Assembly (NCBI GenBank): GCA_013140405.1 | Contig: JABFSV010000093.1 | Coordinates: 1 to 6,783, forward strand | Direction of reading: 5' to 3' | Source of the DNA: Methyloglobulus sp. | GTDB taxonomy: Bacteria; Pseudomonadota; Gammaproteobacteria; Methylococcales; Methylomonadaceae | DNA: 6,783 bases | In this document: in pieces, positions 1 through 6,783 of the stretch | How the letters are laid out: each line of letters starts with the position of its first letter | How positions within the stretch are numbered: position 1 is the stretch's first letter | Position numbers and translations under genes: made by a program | Notes under the pieces: generated by a model | The model's input: only the letters and a program-made list of their open reading frames with translations | Databases searched by the model: none | Told to the model about the DNA's origin: nothing

Positions 1-108
1 AATGCTACTTTTTAGTGCAAAATTTATTGCTTAACCTGACTTTATCCTCCTGCCTCTGGAAGACCCTTAAATTAAAGGATTTTGGGGGTCGTTAGGATGG
101 AATACATA

Positions 109-180
109 CGCTTGTGCGGCTACCTAACTATACAGTTAGCCGCCTACCCAATGCCGCACAAGCGAATTACGCCTACCCAA
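109..180. repeat. Intergenic palindromic repeat element with internal direct repeat
   Basis: A perfect 12-bp inverted repeat, CGCTTGTGCGGC at 109-120 and GCCGCACAAGCG at 153-164, encloses a smaller 6-bp hairpin (CTAACT 124-129 and AGTTAG 134-139, 4-base loop). An alternative 7-bp pairing (GCGGCTA 116-122 with TAGCCGC 137-143) competes with the outer stem for the same bases. An 11-base direct repeat CGCCTACCCAA occurs at 141-151 and again at 170-180. It lies just downstream of the small membrane protein gene, which stops at 201. The arrangement resembles REP-like or small MITE-like intergenic palindromes. It has no T-rich tail on either strand, so I do not call it a classic Rho-independent terminator, though the hairpin could protect a 3' end. 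Bases 1-108 hold no gene that I can support. Confidence 0.6.
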
Positions 181-200
181 ATAAACCTCCAGCAAGCTAT

Positions 201-350
201 TTATACACGTTGTCTGTTAATCGCTATGTTGCTGTAAATAGCAGCAGACGCAAACACCACGGTTGAAACAATAAACTCGCCCGAAATAAAACCAAAAATA
301 CCGGCAATAAACATCACACCAATTAAAACGTCTCTTTGAAAATCATTCAT
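201..350 (-). CDS. Small two-helix membrane protein, 49 aa, unknown function
   Basis: This short reading frame encodes a 49-residue hydrophobic protein. It has a polar N-terminus (MNDFQRD), a first membrane segment at about residues 8-22, a short turn containing Gly-Glu (about 24-25), a second membrane segment at about 26-44, and a basic tail ending NRQRV. A helical hairpin in the inner membrane is the obvious reading. The frame is open further upstream to an ATG at 407. I prefer the ATG at 350 because GGAAGG lies seven bases before it, whereas the in-frame ATG at 356 is only one base from that site and the ATG at 407 adds residues that look untranslated. I do not recognise a family. It lies on the same strand as the kinases but about 330 bases beyond HK1, so a functional link is not shown. 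It could be a chance ORF, but the ribosome site and clean hydrophobic pattern argue for a real gene. Confidence 0.55.
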   Translation of the reverse strand: MNDFQRDVLIGVMFIAGIFGFISGEFIVSTVVFASAAIYSNIAINRQRV

Positions 351-357
351 AGTCATA

Positions 358-363
358 CCTTCC
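358..363 (-). promoter_or_regulatory. Ribosome binding site deciding the start of the small membrane protein
   Basis: On the minus strand GGAAGG is followed by seven bases and then the ATG at 350. The nearer in-frame ATG at 356 is one base away, too close for normal initiation, so this site selects the 49-residue form. Confidence 0.5.
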
Positions 364-394
364 AAATAAATACAATTGTAAAAAATAAGGTTAT

Positions 395-419
395 TGATGA
401 GGGTCACTTAGCCTCATCA
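395..419 (-). terminator. Hairpin, possible weak terminator or 5' leader structure
   Basis: A perfect 8-bp inverted repeat, TGATGAGG at 395-402 and CCTCATCA at 412-419, has a 9-base loop. Read on the minus strand, a T-rich stretch (TTATTTTTTA) begins about seven bases after the stem. That is too far for a textbook terminator. The hairpin sits about 45 bases upstream of the small gene start and may instead belong to that gene's leader. Confidence 0.3.
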
Positions 420-491
420 GCAAAAATCACAGTCTTTGCCTAACCCAATGTTAAGATTCAGATTTAATTTACGATTGCACTATAGCTGATG

Positions 492-517
492 AAAAATCAA
501 ACCGCTAATAGACGGTT
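492..517 (-). terminator. Weak candidate terminator downstream of HK1
   Basis: On the minus strand a 5-bp stem (AACCG, 8-base loop, CGGTT; plus-strand arms 500-504 and 513-517) is followed two to three bases later by TTTTT (492-496). It lies about 160 bases past the HK1 stop, where a terminator for the kinase transcript could sit. The stem is short, so this is tentative. Confidence 0.25.
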
Positions 518-679
518 ATAGAATTGTGATGGGGATCTCAAAGATTATTTTTGGGCCGATTAGAACGGGTATTTAGCTAAAATTAATGGCCATTTTCCTA
601 ATATAAAGCATTGATTATTTTGATGTGGCTTAGCAAAATTGTTGTTTCCCTGGCTTCCTTAAATCATTTATTCTACGGC

Positions 680-3532
680 TTATGTCCCGATCCTCTTATC
701 TTCGGGAATCCAAAATAACAATACCCTTTCAAGGTCAGAGGGCGTAACAGGCTTGGCTATATGGTCATCCATACCTGCCTCCCTGCATATTTCATCATCC
801 CCCTTCATGGCATTGGCCGTAAATGCAACAATGGTTGTTTTTTCCATACTTTCCTGGCTTTCTATTTCCCTGATAGCCTTGGTTGCTTCAAATCCATCCA
901 TGATCGGCATTTGGCAATCCATGAAAATAAGGTCAAATTTTTGCTGTTTAAATAAATTTACCGCCTCTTCGCCATTGCTTGCCGGCGTCACATGGCAGTC
1001 ATATTTCTCAATCATGGTCCTTGCCACCAATTGATTCATCGTATTGTCTTCAACCAGCATGATTTGGACATTGGTGAACTTGGTTGATTCGGCTTTTTTG
1101 AATCGGTCATTTGCCTCAACTTCCTTGAGGTGATGCTGGGTGATAAACGGGATTGTCCTGGCTTCTTTTTTGGCGGCCACCAACAATGCAATGCAATTCC
1201 TGACCTTCTCCTGGCTAAGCGGCTTGCTGAGATACCCGGAAAAACCCGCCTCCTCCAGCCTTTTCCGGTCACCTTTTTTGGGAGCCGATGTGATAATTAG
1301 CACAGGCAACCCCTGTGTTGCCTTGTTTTCGTGAACCTTTAATCCCAGTTCCTCCCCAGTCATTCCAGGCATCAAGTAATCGGTAATAATCGCATCAAAC
1401 CGACTGTCATTGGCAAGCACACGCAAAGCTTCACTGCCAGAAGCAGCAGATACAACCTCAACGCCGTATGGAAAAAGGACGTCTTCTATAATCGTTCGTG
1501 CAACCTTGTTGTTATCGACAGATAATATTCTGGCACCTTTTAAGTCAGCACCCTTCGGCAAAGCTGTCTCAGACCTTCCCCGCGTATCTTCCGGCAATAC
1601 AATAGAAATATGAAATGTTGAACCCACCCCCAATACGCTCTTCACGCTAATAGCGCCATCCATCATCTCTGCAAGCTCTTTTGATATGGAAAGCCCTAAG
1701 CCAGTGCCGCCGTATTTCCGGGTGGTTGAACTGTCAGCTTGGGTAAACTTTCTAAATAAGTTTTGCGCTTTTTCTTCGGGAATGCCAATTCCAGTATCTT
1801 CAACTGATATGCTATAGCTTATGTTGTCATTATCCTTTTTAGTCGATTCAATATTGACATAAACATGCCCTGCTTCTGTAAATTTAATGGCATTGCTGAT
1901 AAGGTTGATTAATATCTGTCTGATCCTGCCAGGATCACCGATGACGTACCTTGTTGCCTCTGGCGAGAATCGGCACAACATTTCCAGCTGTTTGCTAGCG
2001 GCCCTTGGTGCCATCAGCTCGCAAACTTCTTCGCACAGTAACTGGATGTCGAACGGTATATTTTCAAAATCTAATTTACCCGCCTCAATTTTTGAAAAAT
2101 CCAATATATCATTGATAATCTGGAGCAAATTGTCCGCAGAACTCATGATCATGCGGGCATAGTTCCTTTGGGTTGGTCTTAGTTCTGTATCCAACAAGAG
2201 GTTGGACATGCCAATGATGCCGTTCATCGGGGTACGGATTTCGTGGCTCATATTGGCGAGGAACTCGCTTTTGGCTTTTGTCGACTCCTCGGCCTTATCC
2301 AATGCGGATGACAGATCTTTTGTTGCGTTTTCTGATTCACTTAAGGCCAGCGCCAATTCTTTGGTGCGTGCTTCGACTTTTTCTTCGAGCTCATCATTCT
2401 TGGATCGAATGGCAAAAATATTCCGCTGCAACAAGATAAATAAGCTTAATACCAAGCAAAATATGACAAAACAAGCGGCGGCAATATATCCCGCATATTC
2501 AAACCTTCGAATAGTGCTGACCTCTTGGCTTTGAAGGAATTGCTCATCCGGATACCCGACCCATAAAGACCATTGGCTTTGCGGGTCGTTTAGGGCAATG
2601 GGAATGGCAGCCGAGAACATTAAACCAGGATCTGGCTTGCCCTGTATCACCCAATTGCCTGATTTGCGCTCTTGCCCCACATCGTAAGACAAGGCCGTGA
2701 AGTGGTGGATGCGATTGACGAGTGCATAGTCTTTTCTTGGCATCAAATCCCTGAATGCATGGCTGAGAATGATCGCTGACACACTCCCTTTCAATGTACC
2801 TTCCATGTCGTAGAACGGCACTGAAAACACCAGGCCAGAACGGTCGGCATCCAGCTTGGTTACCCTTGAAAATCTTGAGTTGTCGCAGGTTATTACCTCA
2901 GGGCCAGCGATAATCGGGGCATTGATCCCGTCAACTTTATCCATTGTAGGGTAATGTTGCTTAAACCAAGCCAGTTGCTCCCGTAATAACCTGTACTCAT
3001 ATATTTCGGTTTCTTCTAACGGCTCTAATCCTGCTTCAAGTACTCTTGATTCTTTTGTGTCCCCCAAAAAACGACCGACTATCAGCTGGTCATACATTAC
3101 TATCGGCTCTTCCCGTTTTCCGGTCACCGGGTCTAGCTTATCAGGGGCTAAATCAACAGGAACGATATAAACCTCAGAAACCGAGACAGAACTCGCCAAA
3201 TTATTGTATATGCCCTGGATGGTTTTTCTGCCATCGGCATCCAAGTTAACACCGTAACGGTCAATTTTCCTGACGCTTGGCATGGAACTGATCGTCCTGA
3301 TGTTCTGGTAAATGTGCATGAACACATCTTCCATTTCTTCTGCTACGAGTTTCGCTTCATTGTATGAAGTCTTTTTGTAGTGTTCCTGAGCCACTGAATA
3401 AGCCCTAGCGGCTTCTTTATGCACATATAAGGCAAATACTGCCCCTAGGATTAGGGTAATGGTATAAACAAGCAGAAATATCGGTTTTCGGCTTTGTTGC
3501 GGCCTGCTATTTGTTTTTGTCTCTGAGGGCAT
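680..3532 (-). CDS. Hybrid sensor histidine kinase HK1 (Cache-like sensor, HisKA, HATPase_c, two receivers)
   Basis: A 950-residue inner-membrane hybrid kinase. Membrane helices at about 18-37 and 345-369 flank an extracytoplasmic domain of roughly 300 residues. That domain looks like a Cache/PAS-like ligand sensor (for example the [15 protein letters not shown] segment at about 240-254), but its ligand cannot be read. A coiled coil (about 376-422) leads to HisKA with the phospho-accepting His430 in MSHEIRTP. HATPase_c follows, with N-box Asn547, G1 box DTGIGIP from Asp579, an F box (LFRKF) and G2 box GGTGLGL at about 608-614. Receiver 1 (about 667-785) keeps Asp718, Thr748 and Lys770, but its acidic pair is Asp673-Asn674. 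Receiver 2 (about 821-940) is complete: Glu828/Asp829, Asp872, Thr905, Lys927. There is no Hpt domain, so His-Asp transfer to an external Hpt protein is inferred. The ATG at 3532 is the only sensible start before the first helix. Its upstream GGGA is 11 bases away, a poor spacing. It is the last kinase of the array, 124 bases after HK2. Confidence 0.93.
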   Translation of the reverse strand: MPSETKTNSRPQQSRKPIFLLVYTITLILGAVFALYVHKEAARAYSVAQEHYKKTSYNEAKLVAEEMEDVFMHIYQNIRTISSMPSVRKIDRYGVNLDADGRKTIQGIYNNLASSVSVSEVYIVPVDLAPDKLDPVTGKREEPIVMYDQLIVGRFLGDTKESRVLEAGLEPLEETEIYEYRLLREQLAWFKQHYPTMDKVDGINAPIIAGPEVITCDNSRFSRVTKLDADRSGLVFSVPFYDMEGTLKGSVSAIILSHAFRDLMPRKDYALVNRIHHFTALSYDVGQERKSGNWVIQGKPDPGLMFSAAIPIALNDPQSQWSLWVGYPDEQFLQSQEVSTIRRFEYAGYIAAACFVIFCLVLSLFILLQRNIFAIRSKNDELEEKVEARTKELALALSESENATKDLSSALDKAEESTKAKSEFLANMSHEIRTPMNGIIGMSNLLLDTELRPTQRNYARMIMSSADNLLQIINDILDFSKIEAGKLDFENIPFDIQLLCEEVCELMAPRAASKQLEMLCRFSPEATRYVIGDPGRIRQILINLISNAIKFTEAGHVYVNIESTKKDNDNISYSISVEDTGIGIPEEKAQNLFRKFTQADSSTTRKYGGTGLGLSISKELAEMMDGAISVKSVLGVGSTFHISIVLPEDTRGRSETALPKGADLKGARILSVDNNKVARTIIEDVLFPYGVEVVSAASGSEALRVLANDSRFDAIITDYLMPGMTGEELGLKVHENKATQGLPVLIITSAPKKGDRKRLEEAGFSGYLSKPLSQEKVRNCIALLVAAKKEARTIPFITQHHLKEVEANDRFKKAESTKFTNVQIMLVEDNTMNQLVARTMIEKYDCHVTPASNGEEAVNLFKQQKFDLIFMDCQMPIMDGFEATKAIREIESQESMEKTTIVAFTANAMKGDDEICREAGMDDHIAKPVTPSDLERVLLFWIPEDKRIGT

Positions 3533-3656
3533 ATTTATATCATTCCCATTTATCGGGCGAATCAGTTCTTATGCCAAGAAGTATGGCAGAAAAGTAAAAA
3601 GTTAAGATTTAGTCGGCAAAATTCATTTACTCTTTCCAAGCCTGGCTTATCAAGCC
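3533..3656 (-). promoter_or_regulatory. HK2-HK1 intergenic region with inverted repeat and weak promoter-like hexamers
   Basis: This 124-base gap holds the inverted repeat TGCCA-N7-TGGCA (3572-3588) about 40 bases before the HK1 start. It could be an operator or a leader hairpin. Two promoter-like pairs can be read on the minus strand. TTGGCA (3572-3577) with GATAAA (3549-3554) at 17 bases would leave only about a 9-base leader and lose the ribosome site. TTGCCG (3614-3619) with TACTTT (3591-3596), also at 17 bases, has a poor -10. Neither is convincing alone, and readthrough from HK2 is equally possible. Confidence 0.25.
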
Positions 3657-6101
3657 TTAGGCATTACCTTCCCCTATCCTTTTTTCTTTAGGCAGCCATG
3701 TCATTAAAACCCGGTCTATGTCCGTATGCCTAACGGGCTTGGTGACATAATCGCTCATCCCCGCTGCTTTGCACATTTCGTCATCACCCTTCATAGCATT
3801 GGCGGTAAAGGCGACGATGGCCGTCTGCCTTAAATTTTTGAGCACTTCTATTTCCCTTATTGCTGTTGTTGCTTCAAAACCATCCATAATGGGCATCTGG
3901 CAATCCATGAAAATAAGGTCAAATTTTTGCTGTTTGAACAGGTTGACAGCTTCTTCACCATTGCTGGCTGGCGTTACATGGCAGTCGTACTTCTCAAGCA
4001 TGGCCCGTGCCACCATTTGATTCATCGTATTGTCTTCGACCAACATAATCTGGACATTGTTAAACTTTATCTGGCTGGCGGCCTTAAGGCTGTCTGATGC
4101 AGCAACCTCCTTAAGATGATGCTGGGTAATAAAGGGGATGGTTCGGCCTTCTTTCTTGGCAGTCACCAACATCGCCATGCATTTTGTGATTTTTTCCTGG
4201 CCTAGGGGCTTGCTTAAATATCCCGAGAAGCCGGCATTTTCGACCCGCTTCCTGTCCCCTTTATTGGGCGCTGACGTCACAATCAGCAACGGCAAGTCTT
4301 TTGCCTGCATACTGTAACGAATTCTTCTTCCTAGTTCTTCGCCGTTCATGCCTGGCATCATGTACGTGGTAATGACCGCATCAAACTGGTTGTCATGTGC
4401 AAGCACATTTAAGGCCTCATCGCCGGAACTGACTGAGACAACCTCAACACCAGAGAGCAAAAGGATGTCCTTCATAATCACACGGGCAATCTCATTGTCA
4501 TCAACAGACAAGATCCTTGCGCCTTTTAAATTCTCAACCCCTGCCAAAGAAATTCCAGGCCCACCCTGTTCATCTTCTTGTAGGACAATGGAAAACCAGA
4601 AGGTAGAGCCCTCCCCTTTTTTGCTTTTTACCCCAATGGCACCATCCATCATCTCAGCAAGCTCTTTTGATATGGATAATCCCAGTCCGGTGCCCCCATA
4701 TTTTCGGGTGGTTGAGCTATCAGCCTGGGTAAACTTGGTGAATAAGCCAGGCACTTTGTCTTCAGGAATCCCAATTCCGGTGTCTTCAACAGAAAAGTGA
4801 AAACTTATTTTGCCATTGCTGTCTGGCATTGCCTCGATGTACAAATACACATGCCCTGCTTCTGTAAACTTGATGGCATTGTTGATCAGGTTGAGCAGTA
4901 TCTGCCTGACCCTCCCAGGATCGCCATTGACATACCTTGGGCCATTGGGCGGGAAGCGAAGCAGCATCTCCAACCCTTTTTCGGCAGCCTTCCCCGCCAT
5001 CAGTTCGCAAACTTCTTCGCACAATAATTGGATATCAAAAGGGATGATTTCCAAATCAATTTTGCCTGCCTCAATTTTTGAAAAATCCAATATGTCATTA
5101 ATAATCTGGAGCAAGTTATCGGCTGATTGCAAGACCGTATGGGCATAACTTTTTTGCGTGGGTTGCAATTCTGTATCCAACAGCAGGTTTGACATGCCAA
5201 TGATGCCATTCATTGGCGTACGGATTTCGTGGCTCATGTTGGCCAAAAACTGGGATTTGGCTGCATTGGCCATTTCGGCGGCCTCCTTAGCTTTACGTAT
5301 CTCGGCAGTGCGGGCTTCAACTTCGTCTTCTAGTTGGTCGCGATGTTTTTGTAGCTCCAACTCATGGCGCAACCGCTCTTGCGATGCAAGCCGCATTTTC
5401 TTCAAAATCTTTTGTCCATAGAAAATCGCACCCAAAACCATCAATATCACGAAAGCCGCTATCCAGTATTCAAGCTGCTTAAAATTATTGGCAATTGCGC
5501 GTTGGTGGGCATAATTGGCCTGCTGAATATAGCGCACATCTTCACGCAGCCGCGAAATGGCGGCAGCCACTTGCGCGAATTTTCTATCCATCGTCGCCAT
5601 GCGCTCACCCGCCTTGCTTGGCTGATTATTCGCAAAATGGGAAAAAATCAACTCTGCTTCCCCGACCATAACCTCCATAGCTGCGGTCACAATCGCAATG
5701 TCGTGCTTTAGCTGTGCAACTTCTTCAGGATTGGCGTCGTGATCAAGGTCGTCACGGGAGAGTTTAAGGGCAGCCTGGAATCGTTCATTCGCCACCTTCA
5801 TTCTCAGACGTTCGCCAGCCACATTACGTGAATCAAACACATCATTACCCGGAGCGTTGACATTGCCTGCCAGTTGGCCGAGCTCGTCATATGTTTTCAA
5901 GCGCATACCCCAATGCTGGTTCACTTGTATAACGTCGCTGTATATCTCGGTAATCCGGTGGTTAAGGTACAGGCTAACGCACACAGTCAGCAAATCAAAC
6001 GCGGCGAGCAAGAAATAAACCAAGTACCACTTGGGGGTGGCACGTTTTGCCTCCAAACTCGATGGCACAGAGCCTAACGCATTGGTGCGTTCAGATGTCA
6101 T
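3657..6101 (-). CDS. Hybrid sensor histidine kinase HK2 (helical-bundle sensor, HisKA, HATPase_c, two receivers, receiver 1 lacking the phospho-acceptor)
   Basis: An 814-residue inner-membrane hybrid kinase. Membrane helices at about 24-46 and 213-229 bound an extracytoplasmic domain of about 165 residues. This domain is mostly helical and charged, in the manner of four-helix-bundle (4HB/CHASE3-like) sensors, and includes the motif [11 protein letters not shown] (82-92). A coiled coil (about 235-282) leads to HisKA with His291, then HATPase_c with Asn408, the G1 box from Asp440 and the G2 box GGTGLGL at about 469-475. Receiver 1 (about 528-645) has the acidic pair Asp534/Asp535, Thr609 and Lys631. 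However, the phospho-acceptor position reads Thr579 (ITTYMMPGM, against ITDYLMPGM in HK1), so it should not be phosphorylated. Receiver 2 (about 682-800) is intact: Glu689/Asp690, Asp733, Thr766, Lys788. There is no Hpt domain. The start at 6101 has GGAC about six bases upstream. From the coiled coil onward HK2 is a close paralogue of HK1; its sensor is unrelated. Confidence 0.93.
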   Translation of the reverse strand: MTSERTNALGSVPSSLEAKRATPKWYLVYFLLAAFDLLTVCVSLYLNHRITEIYSDVIQVNQHWGMRLKTYDELGQLAGNVNAPGNDVFDSRNVAGERLRMKVANERFQAALKLSRDDLDHDANPEEVAQLKHDIAIVTAAMEVMVGEAELIFSHFANNQPSKAGERMATMDRKFAQVAAAISRLREDVRYIQQANYAHQRAIANNFKQLEYWIAAFVILMVLGAIFYGQKILKKMRLASQERLRHELELQKHRDQLEDEVEARTAEIRKAKEAAEMANAAKSQFLANMSHEIRTPMNGIIGMSNLLLDTELQPTQKSYAHTVLQSADNLLQIINDILDFSKIEAGKIDLEIIPFDIQLLCEEVCELMAGKAAEKGLEMLLRFPPNGPRYVNGDPGRVRQILLNLINNAIKFTEAGHVYLYIEAMPDSNGKISFHFSVEDTGIGIPEDKVPGLFTKFTQADSSTTRKYGGTGLGLSISKELAEMMDGAIGVKSKKGEGSTFWFSIVLQEDEQGGPGISLAGVENLKGARILSVDDNEIARVIMKDILLLSGVEVVSVSSGDEALNVLAHDNQFDAVITTYMMPGMNGEELGRRIRYSMQAKDLPLLIVTSAPNKGDRKRVENAGFSGYLSKPLGQEKITKCMAMLVTAKKEGRTIPFITQHHLKEVAASDSLKAASQIKFNNVQIMLVEDNTMNQMVARAMLEKYDCHVTPASNGEEAVNLFKQQKFDLIFMDCQMPIMDGFEATTAIREIEVLKNLRQTAIVAFTANAMKGDDEMCKAAGMSDYVTKPVRHTDIDRVLMTWLPKEKRIGEGNA

Positions 6102-6149
6102 TTAATGTCCATTTTTAGCGCCGCATTTGTTTGGAGCGAGTAGGCATCA

Positions 6150-6178
6150 ACTATAATCTTATCTTTCATGCTAGCCAA
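6150..6178 (-). promoter_or_regulatory. Candidate sigma-70-type promoter for HK2
   Basis: On the minus strand TTGGCT (6173-6178, 4 of 6 matches to the -35 consensus) is followed after 17 bases by TATAGT (6150-6155, 5 of 6 matches to the -10 consensus). It starts three bases after the HK3 stop codon and would give a leader of about 40 bases before the HK2 ATG. If real, HK2 (and perhaps HK1) can be expressed independently of HK3. Confidence 0.4.
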
Positions 6179-6180
6179 GT

Positions 6181-6783
6181 TTAGCAACCCACCACCCTTT
6201 TGTCTTCGGGTATCCACGATAACAATATTTTTTCAATATCGGCGGGCTTTACAGGTTTAGCGACATAGTCATCCATACCGGCTGCCTTACATATTTCCTC
6301 ATCCCCTTTCATGGCATTGGCGGTAAATGCAACTATGGTTGTTTTTTCCAGGTTTTGCTGGGTTTCTATTACCCTGATCGCCTTGGTTGCTTCATAGCCG
6401 TCCATCACAGGCATCTGGCAATCCATGAAAATAAGGTCAAATTTTTGTTGGTTGAATAATTTGACAGCCTCTTCGCCATTGCCTGCCGGGGTGACAAAGC
6501 AACCAAATTTTTCGATTGTCAGCATAGCCACTTGTTGATTGACTGGATTATCTTCAACCAACATGACTTGTACATTGTTAACTTTCAATTGACCGACGAT
6601 ACTTTGCCTTTTATACGCTTCCGACTCTTTAATAGTGTGCTGGGTTATAAATGGGATTGTCTGGCCATTTTTTTTTGCTGTTACCAGCAATGCGACACTT
6701 TTCCTGAACATTTCTGGGTCATGCGGCATACCCAGATAACCAGCGAACCCAGTCTCTTCCAGCCTTTTACGTTCACCTTTTTT
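6181..6783 (-). CDS. Hybrid sensor histidine kinase HK3, C-terminal part only (end of receiver 1, linker, receiver 2)
   Basis: The reading frame is open to the window edge, so the gene is cut by the window and 200 C-terminal residues are visible. An internal ATG at 6729 is not the true start: codons before it align with receiver 1 of HK1 and HK2 (KKGERKRLEETGFAGYL against [17 protein letters not shown] in HK1). At the conserved Lys-Pro of receiver 1 this protein reads Met-Pro (visible residue 19, GMPHD against SKPLS). The linker TIPFITQH is shared with the paralogues. Receiver 2 is complete, with the acidic pair in LVEDN, the phospho-acceptor Asp in MDCQMPVMDG, Thr in [10 protein letters not shown] and Lys in VAKPV. 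It ends with EDKRVVGC and has no Hpt domain. By homology the missing part should hold a sensor, HisKA and HATPase_c. It is first in transcription order, 79 bases before HK2. Confidence 0.88.
   Translation of the reverse strand, partial: KKGERKRLEETGFAGYLGMPHDPEMFRKSVALLVTAKKNGQTIPFITQHTIKESEAYKRQSIVGQLKVNNVQVMLVEDNPVNQQVAMLTIEKFGCFVTPAGNGEEAVKLFNQQKFDLIFMDCQMPVMDGYEATKAIRVIETQQNLEKTTIVAFTANAMKGDEEICKAAGMDDYVAKPVKPADIEKILLSWIPEDKRVVGC

Larger units (their letters stand above)
351..679. other. Non-coding gap between HK1 and the small membrane protein gene
   Basis: This AT-rich stretch holds no coding region that I can support on either strand. It contains two short hairpins (listed separately) that may end the HK1 transcript, and the ribosome site of the small gene. 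On the minus strand a TACAAT hexamer at 375-380 could be a -10 element for the small gene, but I find no good -35 at the right distance, so no promoter is called. I see no transposase remnant, tRNA or obvious kinase pseudogene fragment here. Confidence 0.5.

Noticed and set aside
40..56. AGGAGG on the minus strand near the left end, resembling a strong ribosome site
   Set aside because: No ATG, GTG or TTG lies at a suitable distance and no reading frame follows before the window edge.
1036..1272. Minus-strand frame of 78 codons overlapping HK1 in another frame
   Set aside because: It lies wholly inside the intact HK1 coding region. HK1 continues unbroken through it, so it is not a frameshift fragment.
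3638..3659. Short GGCTT/AAGCC hairpin overlapping the HK2 stop codon
   Set aside because: The stem is only five bases, with a 3-base loop, and is followed by purine-rich rather than T-rich sequence on the minus strand, so it is not a credible terminator.
4348..4800. Plus-strand open frame of 150 codons antisense to HK2, and similar frames at 2202-2534 and 4810-5148
   Set aside because: They mirror the conserved HATPase and HisKA regions of the kinases, recur at equivalent places in both paralogues because the kinase DNA is conserved, and show no domain or ribosome site of their own.
6181..6729. HK3 as a stand-alone 182-residue single-receiver protein starting at 6729
   Set aside because: The frame stays open to the window edge, and the codons upstream of that ATG align with receiver 1 of the paralogues, so this is the end of a longer hybrid kinase.

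Overview
The window is dominated by a tandem array of paralogous hybrid sensor histidine kinases, all on the minus strand. In transcription order these are: HK3 (6783 to 6181, only its C-terminal 200 residues are inside the window), HK2 (6101 to 3657, 814 aa) and HK1 (3532 to 680, 950 aa). About 330 bases further downstream is a tiny two-helix membrane protein (350 to 201, 49 aa). The left end carries an intergenic palindromic repeat (109-180). I see no tRNA, rRNA, transposase or CRISPR array.

HK1 and HK2 share one cytoplasmic architecture: coiled coil, HisKA, HATPase_c, receiver 1, a short conserved linker, receiver 2. HK3 shows the same order from the end of receiver 1 onward. HK1 and HK2 carry unrelated sensors. 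HK1 has a large Cache-like extracytoplasmic domain, and HK2 has a shorter helical domain of the four-helix-bundle kind. None has an Hpt domain, and no response regulator with an output domain is visible. The final phosphotransfer partners must therefore lie elsewhere.

The most striking observation is that receiver 1 is damaged in all three kinases, each time at a different active-site position. HK1 has Asp-Asn in place of the acidic pair, HK2 has Thr in place of the phospho-accepting Asp, and HK3 has Met in place of the conserved Lys. Receiver 2 keeps every key residue in all three. This suggests that receiver 1 has drifted toward a pseudo-receiver or regulatory role, while receiver 2 carries the phosphorelay.

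The organism is probably a Gram-negative proteobacterium, with moderate GC and large accessory signalling capacity. A gammaproteobacterium is plausible, but this is a low-confidence inference from protein style and base composition. The kinases may be co-transcribed. The 79-base and 124-base gaps between them, and a reasonable sigma-70-like promoter directly after the HK3 stop, also allow separate transcription.
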